From assembly GCA_964554105.1 (NCBI GenBank), contig CAZKNF010000003.1:53059-117058 (forward strand): a DNA stretch of 64,000 nucleotides, written 5' to 3'. The notes below the pieces were generated by a model. It worked only from the letters and a program-made list of their open reading frames with translations. It did no database searches and was not told where the DNA came from. The position numbers and the translations under genes are program-made. The DNA comes from CAZKNF01 sp964554105 (GTDB lineage: Bacteria; Bacteroidota; Rhodothermia; Rhodothermales; VXPQ01). Shown here piece after piece: positions 7,811 through 17,110 of this stretch (position 1 is its first letter; each line of letters starts with the position of its first letter).

Positions 7811-10633
7811 ATGGCACGTTATTCGGTTCGTGCTGCTGACATTCTCCGATGTGCGCTGGCCGCTCTGGTCGTTTTCATTTTACCCGTCCAGTCGGCCGCG
7901 CAGTCGGACTCGGGACGCTATAGTCTCGTCGTCCGTGGAGCACCTCTGGATGTTGCACTCGAAACTCTCGTAGCGCGCACGCGCATCGACCTGGCATATG
8001 ATCCTCCTCTGGTGAGCGGAAAGCGGACGTCGTGCGTAGCGGAGGATGAGTCTGCCGAGGATTTGCTTCGATGCGTTCTTCAAGATACGGGTCTCGATTT
8101 TTACCGCCTGTCGTCTGGTCTCTACGTCCTGATTAAGATCCCGGAGACCGTTCCGCTCTTTGGCGGACTTCGTGGAATCGTCGTCGATGCCGAGAGCCGG
8201 CAGCCTCTTCCTCACTCTCACGTAATGCTCGCTGAGCAGGCCAATGGCACGACAGCCAATGGCGCGGGGATGTTTACGTTCGCACGGCTCAAACCCGGGC
8301 GCTACATAGTGCTCGCTACTCATGTCGGCTACGAGGCAGGCACCAAGATCGTGGAGGTGCCTCCAGGCGGTGACTCAGAGGCGGAGGTGGCGCTTAAGGC
8401 GAACCCGATCGTCGTTCAACCCATTGTGATAGACGGCCTCCAGTGGCGACTTCCGTCCGCAGGGCTTGGCTTGGAGTCGCTGTCGCAAGACGATCTCCTC
8501 GATAATCCGTCGTCGGGTGCATCTGACATATTAACGGGCCTGAATTCCCTTCTGGGTGTCCGCGTCTCGGACGCTACGGCCGACATTCACGTGCAAGGCG
8601 GCGAGACTGGCGAACATCAGCTTCGCCTGGACGGTGCGCCCGTGTTTCTCCCACTCAATTTCGCCAGCTTCGTCGGCCCATTCAGTCCGTTTGCAATAGG
8701 CAGCATCACTGTGCATAAGGCAGGCTTTAGCGCTGCCGAGGGCAGCCAAATTGCTGGTGTGATTGATATTCAGCACGACATGACAGTAGACGAAGGAACG
8801 CATGCCGCGGTGCAGGCAGACCCACTGAGCCTCAACGCGCGGCTAAGTTTCAAGCACGGTCAGACCGATGGCATCGAGTCCACGCTGATAACCGCCGGCC
8901 GCCTCGGACTCTGGAGTTTGTATGCGCCGCCCCCGCTTCGATCGCTTCTCAATGATTGGAATACTACAGATCCCTTCTTATTTACGCTCTTCGACCGGTC
9001 TGATGACAACCCACAGTTCGAGACTCGGCCGACCACCGGAAATCCTGGGATCGGATTTAGAGACTTTCACATTGCCTCGAGGACCCGCTTCGGATTGTTG
9101 AGGAGTCTTCATGCGTCAGCCTATGTCGGACAGAGCGACCTCGGCAGCGACCTTGCCCGTCCGGAGACGGGTCCTATCGATTCGCGTACAGCCCTCAACG
9201 ATGCCGCAGGTGAGGATTCGTTTCGCGATCTATTCACCTGGGATACTGGTGTAGGACAGGCACGCTATGAGGCCGTGCTTGGTCGCCGCTCACTCGCGTC
9301 CGTCGGCGTTCGCGGCAGCCTCTACCGGGTTCGGCACGACTACAGCGTGCCTGACAGCCTGGGAGACGCAGTGTTCGATGACGGTCTGGGATTTGAGTTG
9401 AATGCGATAGACGACGACAACCGGATCTATGAGGTTGCCACGGAGGTGCGCATCGATCATGCGCTCGGCCACGGTCACATTCTAAACGGCGGCTTCGATC
9501 TAATCAGGACGGGTACGCGCTTCGCAGTTCTAGGAACGCAGCGGTTTCCGATCTCCCACCGTTCATCTAGTTGGCGCACTACGGCACACCTAGAGGATGA
9601 AATCTCCATCGGCGATCGATACACGATAGATGCCGGAGCTCGCGCAACGTACCTGGCGAGTCACGACAGCGTCTTCTTCGAGCCGCGACTCGCGGTGCGT
9701 TATGACAGCCCGTGCAGTGTTCTTGGAATGTGCTCAATTAGGCTGAGTGTCGGCCGATATCGTCAGTACATCAACCAGTTTGACGTGAGCAGCCGCAGCC
9801 CGAGAGCTCTTCTATCCAGTACGAGATTTTGGCTCGCCGTCGACGAATCGGTAGCTCCCCCGTCGGCGACGCACTATGCTGCCGAAATCCTTTTTACGCC
9901 GGCTAAAAAATGGACACTGCGGCTTGAAGGCTACATCAAGGATCAAGATCATATTCTCTCGATCGATTACGCAACACCGGCTGGTCAGGACGGCGTCAGT
10001 CTGAACCAACAGGATTTCCTCGTCTCGAACCGCGGAACGGTGCGCGGTGGCGGCGTTCAGATCGAGCGGCAGATTGGTTTCGGCCGGGCAGAGGCACGGT
10101 ACGAATTCAACGTCGCGAAACGTCGATTTGAGGGCCTCTATGGTAGCGAACCCCAGTCCGCTCCGTGGAACGAACCTCATCGATTCGAACTCGCGCTGGA
10201 TCTCGTTCCACTGGAATCGATTACGTTTCTAGCAAGGTGGCGAAGCATATGGGGTCGAAGCTGGGCATTCCGGCAGGGTTACTACGACTTCATAGGTGCT
10301 TTCGATACGATCGCTGATGACTTGCCGTCGCAATTAATTCTGAAGGCTCAGCGTCAGATTGACCGATTCGAACTCAGCCGCCCAGATAACCATAAGCTCC
10401 CACCGATCTATCAGCTTGACGTAAGCGCGGCGTATACACACGAACTCACTGGCTCGGATCTGCAGGTGCGTGCAGACGTGCTTAACCTACTAGATCGGAA
10501 GAACGTAGCCGAATGGCACCTCTGGTTCGATGAGGACACGTACTATCAGTCCGAAGACAGTGGCTTTCTTGAGCAGCGAAACCGGGCTCTCCTTCCCAGG
10601 CTCGTGTCTGTTGCACTGAAATGGACGTGGTAG
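7811..10633 (+). CDS. TonB-dependent outer-membrane receptor with STN signalling domain
   Basis: Outer-membrane active transporter of 940 residues. After a signal peptide (about 1-31, ending VQSAAQ) comes an STN domain (about 40-115, beginning YSLVVRGAPLDVALETLVAR), the part that signals to a FecR partner. Next is a CarboxypepD_reg-like beta domain (about 128-210, GIVVDAESRQPLPHSHVML), then the plug (about 222-325, with VQGGETGEHQLRLDGAPVF) and a long barrel. The C-terminus ends in an aromatic residue (VALKWTW), as needed for outer-membrane insertion. The STN domain plus the adjacent sigma/anti-sigma pair make it a transducer as well as a transporter. The substrate is not evident, and no SusD-like partner lies beside it. 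Confidence 0.92.
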   Translation: MARYSVRAADILRCALAALVVFILPVQSAAQSDSGRYSLVVRGAPLDVALETLVARTRIDLAYDPPLVSGKRTSCVAEDESAEDLLRCVLQDTGLDFYRLSSGLYVLIKIPETVPLFGGLRGIVVDAESRQPLPHSHVMLAEQANGTTANGAGMFTFARLKPGRYIVLATHVGYEAGTKIVEVPPGGDSEAEVALKANPIVVQPIVIDGLQWRLPSAGLGLESLSQDDLLDNPSSGASDILTGLNSLLGVRVSDATADIHVQGGETGEHQLRLDGAPVFLPLNFASFVGPFSPFAIGSITVHKAGFSAAEGSQIAGVIDIQHDMTVDEGTHAAVQADPLSLNARLSFKHGQTDGIESTLITAGRLGLWSLYAPPPLRSLLNDWNTTDPFLFTLFDRSDDNPQFETRPTTGNPGIGFRDFHIASRTRFGLLRSLHASAYVGQSDLGSDLARPETGPIDSRTALNDAAGEDSFRDLFTWDTGVGQARYEAVLGRRSLASVGVRGSLYRVRHDYSVPDSLGDAVFDDGLGFELNAIDDDNRIYEVATEVRIDHALGHGHILNGGFDLIRTGTRFAVLGTQRFPISHRSSSWRTTAHLEDEISIGDRYTIDAGARATYLASHDSVFFEPRLAVRYDSPCSVLGMCSIRLSVGRYRQYINQFDVSSRSPRALLSSTRFWLAVDESVAPPSATHYAAEILFTPAKKWTLRLEGYIKDQDHILSIDYATPAGQDGVSLNQQDFLVSNRGTVRGGGVQIERQIGFGRAEARYEFNVAKRRFEGLYGSEPQSAPWNEPHRFELALDLVPLESITFLARWRSIWGRSWAFRQGYYDFIGAFDTIADDLPSQLILKAQRQIDRFELSRPDNHKLPPIYQLDVSAAYTHELTGSDLQVRADVLNLLDRKNVAEWHLWFDEDTYYQSEDSGFLEQRNRALLPRLVSVALKWTW

Positions 10634-10646
10634 TCCGATCAGCGAT

Positions 10647-11432
10647 CTACGAGGATTGGTGCAGGCTATTCTGGCCTCCGTCCCCGTTGGGCCGTGAGGT
10701 TGCATCCAACTTTTCCGGCTCGGCAGCGGCGGCAGCTTCGTCTGCATCTTCATCGATACCGATGAATCGGTCGCCATCCTTGGTCCTATCATCGTCAGCC
10801 GGGTCAATCGGACTCTCGGTGCCCGCATTTGCCTGGTTTGCACTCAACACTCCGACAGGATCCGCATCAGTGATAGTCGGTCCTCCCAGTTGTGTCGCGT
10901 GATATTCCTCTAAATGAAAGCGTTGCTGAAACACGAGAATTCCAACGACACCACACACGATTGCCATGTCAGCGACATTCCAGATCGGGAAAAGAGAAAG
11001 GTACGTTCCCCCGATAACGGGCACTGATTCATGAATAAATCCGCTCCATACGTTCACGTGGATAAAATCGACGACGCGGCCGACGAACAGGACATCATCA
11101 CGGAGCAGAACACCGTAGAATACACGATCGATGATATTGCCGAGCGCGCCGCCGAGAATGAGGCCAAGGCTGGCACGGTAGGGAAAATAGCCTTTCCGAA
11201 CCTTGACCAGGTACATGGCAATGAGGATCGTCGCTATGATTGAGAAGACGGTCACCATCGCCTTCGGACCAAACGTAATCCCAAAAGCCATACCTGGATT
11301 TTCGGTATACGTAAACTTGAGCCAGTCTCCGATCAGGGATATCTGCTGGCCCAGATACATCGTCTGCGCGACGATAAGTTTCGTCGTCTGATCCAGGAGG
11401 ATGACAAGTCCTGATAGCCAAAGAACGCGCAT
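10647..11432 (-). CDS. lspA: lipoprotein signal peptidase II with acidic C-terminal tail
   Basis: Inner-membrane aspartic protease that cleaves prolipoproteins before the lipidated cysteine. Motifs include FTYTENPGMAFG, the first catalytic aspartate in GNIIDRVFYG and the second in FPIWNVADMAIV, with four membrane helices within the first 170 residues. The total of 261 residues is about 90 more than the usual family length; the excess is an acidic, low-complexity C-terminal tail (from about 180) rich in Asp, Glu and Ala with no recognised domain. It ends 13 bases from the convergent TonB receptor gene. It is the last gene of the minus-strand run with ileS and a DksA-like protein, and the window carries several lipoprotein substrates. 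Confidence 0.95.
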   Translation of the reverse strand: MRVLWLSGLVILLDQTTKLIVAQTMYLGQQISLIGDWLKFTYTENPGMAFGITFGPKAMVTVFSIIATILIAMYLVKVRKGYFPYRASLGLILGGALGNIIDRVFYGVLLRDDVLFVGRVVDFIHVNVWSGFIHESVPVIGGTYLSLFPIWNVADMAIVCGVVGILVFQQRFHLEEYHATQLGGPTITDADPVGVLSANQANAGTESPIDPADDDRTKDGDRFIGIDEDADEAAAAAEPEKLDATSRPNGDGGQNSLHQSS

Positions 11433-11561
11433 ATAGCAGAGATTCAGGATGCCTCAGGGCGCAGAAGCCGGTTCGCTCCGACGCGGCGGTAGACATTCAG
11501 ATGAGAGTCGCTCCGGACGTCAAAAAGCAGACGCCGAGACGCGAAACATTGTATGAGAGAC

Positions 11562-12047
11562 TCACTTCTTCTGTTTAAGCTTCGCCTCGATGGAGATCTC
11601 TGTATGTGGGACTGCTTCGAGGCGCTCCCGGGAGATGGGCTTGCCCGTTACTTTACAGATCCCGTAGGTGCGGCTCTTAATGCGTTCGAGAGCGCGATCG
11701 AGATATCCGACGTATTTCTGCTGGCGTGCGATCATCAAATAGAGCTTTTCGCGTTCCATCGCATCGGTGCCGGCATCGGCCATGTGGAAGCTGTACGCCG
11801 TATCATTCTCTGCCTGTTCGCGAGCATCTTCAAGCTGACTACGCATCCGTTCGATGTCATCAACGGCTTCCTGACGACGTTCGAGCAGGATTCCTTCGAA
11901 GTGTTCGAAATCCTCGTCTGCGAACCACGTGTTCTTGCCCGCTTCGTCCTGCGGGCTAACACCGTCCGTACCTTCCGCTGTCGAATCCGAATGTAGGGGC
12001 ACCGAGACAAGTCCAGACTCAATGCGATCTGCTTTCTTGTTGGCCAT
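11562..12047 (-). CDS. TraR/DksA family regulator lacking the zinc cysteines
   Basis: A 161-residue TraR/DksA-type protein, a family that binds the RNA polymerase secondary channel or related sites and modulates transcription. The coiled-coil region (about 50-125) has the family look, RRQEAVDDIERMRSQLEDAR. The C-terminal finger reads YGICKVTGKPISRERLEAVP, with only one cysteine where a four-cysteine zinc finger is expected. This degenerate finger is, as far as I know, usual for Bacteroidota members, so it is a lineage trait rather than damage. It sits between ileS and lspA, the same place as yteA-type genes in Gram-positive bacteria. Its target here is unknown. Confidence 0.85.
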   Translation of the reverse strand: MANKKADRIESGLVSVPLHSDSTAEGTDGVSPQDEAGKNTWFADEDFEHFEGILLERRQEAVDDIERMRSQLEDAREQAENDTAYSFHMADAGTDAMEREKLYLMIARQQKYVGYLDRALERIKSRTYGICKVTGKPISRERLEAVPHTEISIEAKLKQKK

Positions 12048-12110
12048 GAGAATGTATTGGGATTGATCTCTACAAACAATTCTGCCCGCTGCAGCATGTG
12101 CACCGGGCAG

Positions 12111-15100
12111 TCAATGCGAATCGGAGGAGCGCGTGCGTCGAACCGCTACCTCGAGTTTTTCGTCACCGACGTCGAAGGATTCGACGAACTCCCCGGCCGG
12201 CTGATCGGCTTGTTCCAACTCTAGAGCAAGCGTCTCGTTCCGGATCCACGACCCGAATTGCACAACGGCATCAATCAACTTGCCCGTGGCTTGGTATTGG
12301 ACTTTGATGCGGTCCGTGACATCGAAATCGGCCGCTTTTCGCATATTTTGAACACGATTGACAATTTCTCGGGCGAATCCTTCCGTCAGGAGCTCTTCGG
12401 TCACATTCACATCGAGCGCGACTGTCACGCCATCCTCTTGATCGACGAGCCAGCCTGCGATGCCTTCACTTGTGATCTCGAGGTCATCCGCCCCGAGCTC
12501 TACGGATTGTCCGTTCACCTGGATGGAAATTTCACCTTCTTGCATATAGGTGCTGATTTCATCCTCAGTCAGGGCTCGAACCCTCTGATTCACCGATTTC
12601 ATGAGCTTTCCAAGGCGGCTTCCAAGCCGCTTGAAATTCGGCTTCGCGGTCCGTTTTACAATGCCGCTTGATCCGGATAGATATTCGATGTCTTTCACAT
12701 TCACCTCGTCGAGAATGACGTCACGAACGTATTCGACGTCACCTTGGCTAACCCCCGCTTCCGTAACGACCATGATACGGGGTAGCGGCTGGCGAACATT
12801 GATGCCGCTTTTGTTGCGAAGTGAGAGGACGATGGACGTGATCGCCCGTGCGAGACCCATCCGGCGTTCGAGATCTATATCGAGCCAGGCGACATCCACG
12901 CTTGGGAAGTGGGCCAGGTGAACTGATTCGGCGTCCTCCGAATTGCCGACCGTAATGAGCGCCCGGTAGAGCCATTCACTAAAGAACGGTGCAATAGGGC
13001 TCATTAACTTTGCGACGACTGCGAGAGACTCGTACACCGTCTGGTATGCTGCGACCTTGTCGATATCTCTTTCGGCCTCCTTCCAGAATCGACGCCTGGA
13101 GCGTCGTACGTACCAGTTTGAAAGTTCCTCTACGAAGGCTTCTACCGAACGGGCAGCTTTTGTCGGGTTGTACATTTCGTACGCCGATTCCACTTCGCCG
13201 ATAGTTGAGTTAAGGCGGCTCACGATCCAGCGATCGAGTTCACTGCGCTCCGAACGCGGGATCGAAGCGACCTGATATGAAAAGCCGTCAATATTGGCGT
13301 ACGTGGCGAAGAATGCATAAACGTTCTCAAGTGTGTTAAAGAACTTCCGGAGAGTGTCCTGGAGTGCTCGCTCGGAGAACTTCGTATTCTCCCAGGGGGA
13401 CGTATTGCTCATCATATACCACCGCACGGCGTCCGCTCCAAAAGATTCGATCGTCTCGAATGGATCGACAGCATTCCCCTTTGATTTCGACATTTTCTCG
13501 CCATCTTCGGCTAGAATCAGGCCGTTCACAACGACATTCCGATAGGCCACGCTGTCCATGACCAGCGCGGCAATGGCATGCAGTGTGTAGAACCAGCCGC
13601 GGGTTTGATCGATGCCCTCCGCAATGAAATCGGCCGGGAAGTTTTCATCAAATGTGTTTTCATTCTCGAACGGATAATGCCACTGCGCAAAGGGCATCGC
13701 ACCGGAATCGAACCAAACATCGATCAGGTCCGGCACCCGACGCATTGTTCCGCCGTCCGGAGCCGGCCAGGTGAGTTCGTCGACGAACGGCCGGTGCAGA
13801 TCGACGTCCTCCTCTTCGAGAGGCAACTGGTCACCACATTTCTCTCGCAGTTCTGCAAGGGACCCGATGACCTCGATGTAGTCTGACTCGGGTGCATCAG
13901 ACTGCCAGATCGGAAGCGGCGTCCCCCAATAGCGGCGCCGGCTCAGCGCCCAATCGACATTGTTCTTCAGCCACTCGCCGAATCGGCCGGTGCCCATCGA
14001 AGAGGGCTGCCAATTGATGGTTTCATTCAGCTCGATCAATCGATCCTTAATCGCCGTGGTCCGAATGAACCAGCTATCCACAGGGTAGCTCATTAACGGC
14101 GTACCCTTTCGCCAGTCGTGCGGATAATTATGCAGGTACGTCTCGTGCTTGTACATGAGACCCCGCTGCTTTAAATCCTGCGTGATAGGCCTGTCGGCGT
14201 CCTTGAACCACATGCCGGCGACGAGATCGGTCTCTTCCGAGAACTTTCCTTCAGCCGTAATGGGGTTTAGCAATGGAAGGACTTCGCGGCGGCCTACGTC
14301 GTAATCGTCCGCACCAAACGCAGGCGCAATATGCACGACTCCGGTACCATCTTCGGTGGAGACGAAATCCGCCTCGACCACGCGCCACGCGTTATCCGTG
14401 CCCTCATCTCCGACGAAATTGTCAAATACCGGCGTGTACCTGGTCCCCGCAAGCTGACTGCCCTTGTAACGCTCGACAATCTCGAAGTCCTGGTTATCAA
14501 TCACATCCAGGCGGGCTTCAGCTAAAATCAGAAATTCAGCGTCCTGCTCGCCGTGCACATGGCGAATCTTAACGTAGTCGATATTCGGACCGACGGCGAG
14601 CGCGGCATTCGAAATCAGTGTCCAGGGAGTGGTCGTCCACGCTAAAAAAGAGGTGTTGTCCTGGCCCGGAAGAGTAAACCTTATGTAGATGCTGGGATCC
14701 TGAACCTCTTTATATCCCATGCTTACTTCGTGTGAAGAAAGCACGGTTCCGGAGCCGGGACTGTACCACTGGATCTTGTAGCCTCTATAAAGATGCCCCT
14801 TCTGGTGAATCTGCTTGAGCAGCCACCAGACGGATTCGATATAATTCGTTTGGAACGTAACGTAGGGTTGGTCGAGGTCGACCCAGTAGCCCATTCGCTC
14901 TGTGAGATCGTCCCAGAGCTCTTTGTAACGAAGAACGCTCTCCCGACATCTGGCATTGTAGCGCGCGATGCCGAATTTCTCGATCTGCTCCCGATCTTCG
15001 AGTCCGAGTTCCTTCTCGACCTCGATTTCCACGGGCAGTCCGTGCGTATCCCATCCGCCCTTTCGTAGAACGCGAAAGCCGCGCATGGTTTTATAACGGC

Positions 15101-15311
15101 AAAATATATCTTTGATCGTGCGGGCCATCACGTGATGGATACCGGGGCGACCGTTTGCCGTCGGGGGCCCTTCGTAGAACGTGAACGTGGGTTTGCCCCT
15201 GCGTTCCTCTATGCTCTTTTCGAAAATCCGGTTCTCCTTCCACCAGCTGAGAATGTCCTTCTCAAGGTCTGTATGATCGAACCGCTTAACCTCTTCGAAT
15301 CTGGCCATCAA
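12111..15311 (-). CDS. ileS: isoleucyl-tRNA synthetase
   Basis: Class I aminoacyl-tRNA synthetase charging tRNA-Ile. The 1066-residue product has the HIGH-type motif as PGIHH (56-60) in the context GPPTANGRPGIHHVMARTIK, the editing domain in the middle, and KMSKS at 606-610 in EDGEKMSKSKGN. The anticodon-binding domain follows. The long form and the GRPGIHH context resemble the eukaryote-like (type 2) enzymes, the type associated with natural mupirocin tolerance; that link is family knowledge and not tested here. The assigned start is TTG with an ATG as the next codon, which may be the real start. The gene order ileS-traR/dksA-lspA suggests one transcript. Confidence 0.97.
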   Translation of the reverse strand: MMARFEEVKRFDHTDLEKDILSWWKENRIFEKSIEERRGKPTFTFYEGPPTANGRPGIHHVMARTIKDIFCRYKTMRGFRVLRKGGWDTHGLPVEIEVEKELGLEDREQIEKFGIARYNARCRESVLRYKELWDDLTERMGYWVDLDQPYVTFQTNYIESVWWLLKQIHQKGHLYRGYKIQWYSPGSGTVLSSHEVSMGYKEVQDPSIYIRFTLPGQDNTSFLAWTTTPWTLISNAALAVGPNIDYVKIRHVHGEQDAEFLILAEARLDVIDNQDFEIVERYKGSQLAGTRYTPVFDNFVGDEGTDNAWRVVEADFVSTEDGTGVVHIAPAFGADDYDVGRREVLPLLNPITAEGKFSEETDLVAGMWFKDADRPITQDLKQRGLMYKHETYLHNYPHDWRKGTPLMSYPVDSWFIRTTAIKDRLIELNETINWQPSSMGTGRFGEWLKNNVDWALSRRRYWGTPLPIWQSDAPESDYIEVIGSLAELREKCGDQLPLEEEDVDLHRPFVDELTWPAPDGGTMRRVPDLIDVWFDSGAMPFAQWHYPFENENTFDENFPADFIAEGIDQTRGWFYTLHAIAALVMDSVAYRNVVVNGLILAEDGEKMSKSKGNAVDPFETIESFGADAVRWYMMSNTSPWENTKFSERALQDTLRKFFNTLENVYAFFATYANIDGFSYQVASIPRSERSELDRWIVSRLNSTIGEVESAYEMYNPTKAARSVEAFVEELSNWYVRRSRRRFWKEAERDIDKVAAYQTVYESLAVVAKLMSPIAPFFSEWLYRALITVGNSEDAESVHLAHFPSVDVAWLDIDLERRMGLARAITSIVLSLRNKSGINVRQPLPRIMVVTEAGVSQGDVEYVRDVILDEVNVKDIEYLSGSSGIVKRTAKPNFKRLGSRLGKLMKSVNQRVRALTEDEISTYMQEGEISIQVNGQSVELGADDLEITSEGIAGWLVDQEDGVTVALDVNVTEELLTEGFAREIVNRVQNMRKAADFDVTDRIKVQYQATGKLIDAVVQFGSWIRNETLALELEQADQPAGEFVESFDVGDEKLEVAVRRTRSSDSH

Positions 15312-15395
15312 TGTCGATCTATCGCAGTACTGCGGACGCTGTTTGACAAAGCTGGAGAGGATACGGCCGGTCCGCGACTCTTGTTCGAGATCGCG

Positions 15396-16091
15396 TTAGT
15401 CGATTCCCAGATTGAACCGGCCGCGAAGATCCTGAACGTAGATCCCTACTTGATTCCGAATTTCGTATGTCTCCTCATAGAACGAGCGGTAGAGCGTGGA
15501 ATCGAGATATTCGGCCGGCTTCAGTTCTCCTAGCAATTCGAGAGCGGCATTGCTTGCCGCGAGAGCTCTTTTCAGGCACGCGATATTGCCGCCGATCATT
15601 TCCAACTCGAGCCCCATTCCGTGACCCTTTGCGATATTAGCCGGAATTTGTGTGATGTGAGAGCAAAATTGGACGAGGGTGCTGTCCTTCACTTGACCCG
15701 GCAGAGAGTTCGACCAGTTCAAAATCCGTACGGCGTGCCGGTGGGCATCCACGTAGATTTCCACGTTGCGGATGTGGTGCACCTCATCATCCAAATCTTC
15801 GTGCTCGAGATAGGACTGTTCGGCCTCGAAGAAGAGCGTGTCTTCGTCTTGCTCGTCGGTGAAATGTCCCGCGAGCATGCGAGGAAGGGCGTCGTCGGGG
15901 CTAATCCCGTTGCTGATTAAAAACTGGCGGAGATCACTTTCCCACGCCTTGCGTGCGGGACTCCCCTCTTCGCCAGCGGGAGGATTTTCAGTCATAAACT
16001 TGAAGAGCAGGCTCATGTAACGGTCGATCCGCCGGTCATGCTCCTTCAGAAATGCTTCCCAACGCTCTTCGTCCCAGATTTCGCCGTCCAT
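15396..16091 (-). CDS. conserved-looking protein of unknown function
   Basis: I do not recognise this 231-residue acidic protein. It lacks a signal peptide and membrane segments, so it is probably cytoplasmic. The second half looks largely helical, with the segments VDAHRHAVRILNWSNSLPG and VQFCSHITQIPANIAKGHGM, suggesting a helical bundle. Its N-terminus is rich in Trp, Glu and Asp. It lies 84 bases before ileS and starts 15 bases after the stop of the purine nucleoside phosphorylase gene, so it is probably cotranscribed with both. Histidines and cysteine in the central part could bind metal, but no known metal motif is visible. Confidence 0.72.
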   Translation of the reverse strand: MDGEIWDEERWEAFLKEHDRRIDRYMSLLFKFMTENPPAGEEGSPARKAWESDLRQFLISNGISPDDALPRMLAGHFTDEQDEDTLFFEAEQSYLEHEDLDDEVHHIRNVEIYVDAHRHAVRILNWSNSLPGQVKDSTLVQFCSHITQIPANIAKGHGMGLELEMIGGNIACLKRALAASNAALELLGELKPAEYLDSTLYRSFYEETYEIRNQVGIYVQDLRGRFNLGID

Positions 16092-16106
16092 GCGATACTA
16101 CCTTAT

Positions 16107-16973
16107 TCAGCGAATATGTACATCGTCCCCTACCGCCTCCACCACGGACGCCATAAGCCTGGTCAATTTGGGCTCGGCTGTTCCTGCAGCAGCGAGTACT
16201 TCCGCAAGCGATACCGGCTCGAGCGAATCGGGGAAGCATTCGTCCGTAATCACCGAGACTGCCAGCACCCGCAAGTCCATATGTCTGGCGACGATAGTCT
16301 CCGGCACTGTGCTCATCCCCACCACGTCGGCACCGATCAACCGAAGAAATCGATACTCGGCCCTCGTTTCGAGGTTCGGACCGGTCACTGCCACGTACAC
16401 GCCCTCATGCAGTTTGATGCCCTGCTCTAGTGCTGCTCGTTCCGCCACCTGTCGCAGACCGACATCATACGGCTCACTCATGTCGGGAAATCGGGGTCCC
16501 CATTCTTCGAAATTTGGCCCGACAAGCGGATTATCTCCTTGCAGATTGATGTGATCTGAGATTAACATCAGATCGCCTTTCCGAAAATTCGGATGCATTG
16601 CTCCAGCGGCATTCGAGATGAGCAACGTGTCGATTCCAAGGGCACCGAGTACGCGTACCGGAAAAGTCACGTCTCGGGCGGAGTACCCCTCATAAAGGTG
16701 AAATCGCCCCTGTAGTGCGATTACCGAAATACCGCCTAACTTGCCGACAAGGCATCGCCCATGGTGAGATTCGACCGTCGAAAGCGGGAAATGGGGTATG
16801 TCGTCGTACGAAACAACGACTTCCGAGCGGATCTCATCAGCGAGTTTGCCGAGTCCGGTTCCGAGAATCAATCCTATTCGTGGTCGCAAGTCGGATGCTT
16901 CACGTATATATGCTGCTGCGCTTTCCACCTTCCTGCGGTACGCTGCAGCATCAAATAGCCCCGATACTTCCAT
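16107..16973 (-). CDS. punA: purine-nucleoside phosphorylase (trimeric type)
   Basis: Cleaves purine (deoxy)ribonucleosides with phosphate to the free base and (deoxy)ribose 1-phosphate, a salvage step in the cytoplasm. The 288-residue length and motifs match the trimeric, guanosine/inosine-preferring class: LILGTGLGKLADEI at the phosphate site, a phosphate-site histidine in STVESHHGRCLVGK, the family signature LQGRFHLYEGY and the base-binding region VTGPNLETRAEYRFLR followed by VGMSTVPE. It lies between the divIVA-like gene and the unknown gene before ileS, on the same strand. Its presence in a division/translation cluster is probably a lineage-specific arrangement. Confidence 0.93.
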   Translation of the reverse strand: MEVSGLFDAAAYRRKVESAAAYIREASDLRPRIGLILGTGLGKLADEIRSEVVVSYDDIPHFPLSTVESHHGRCLVGKLGGISVIALQGRFHLYEGYSARDVTFPVRVLGALGIDTLLISNAAGAMHPNFRKGDLMLISDHINLQGDNPLVGPNFEEWGPRFPDMSEPYDVGLRQVAERAALEQGIKLHEGVYVAVTGPNLETRAEYRFLRLIGADVVGMSTVPETIVARHMDLRVLAVSVITDECFPDSLEPVSLAEVLAAAGTAEPKLTRLMASVVEAVGDDVHIR

Positions 16974-17110
16974 TACCCTCCAAGCTCGACTGAAATGTTG
17001 AGTATGCGACGATTGCCGGCAGGTTCGATGATTCCGCAGCCTACAAGGTGACGCTTCAAGTTAGGCTGGGCCGGACTCCGCCTGATCAATCATCTAGAAA
17101 TGGCATCATC

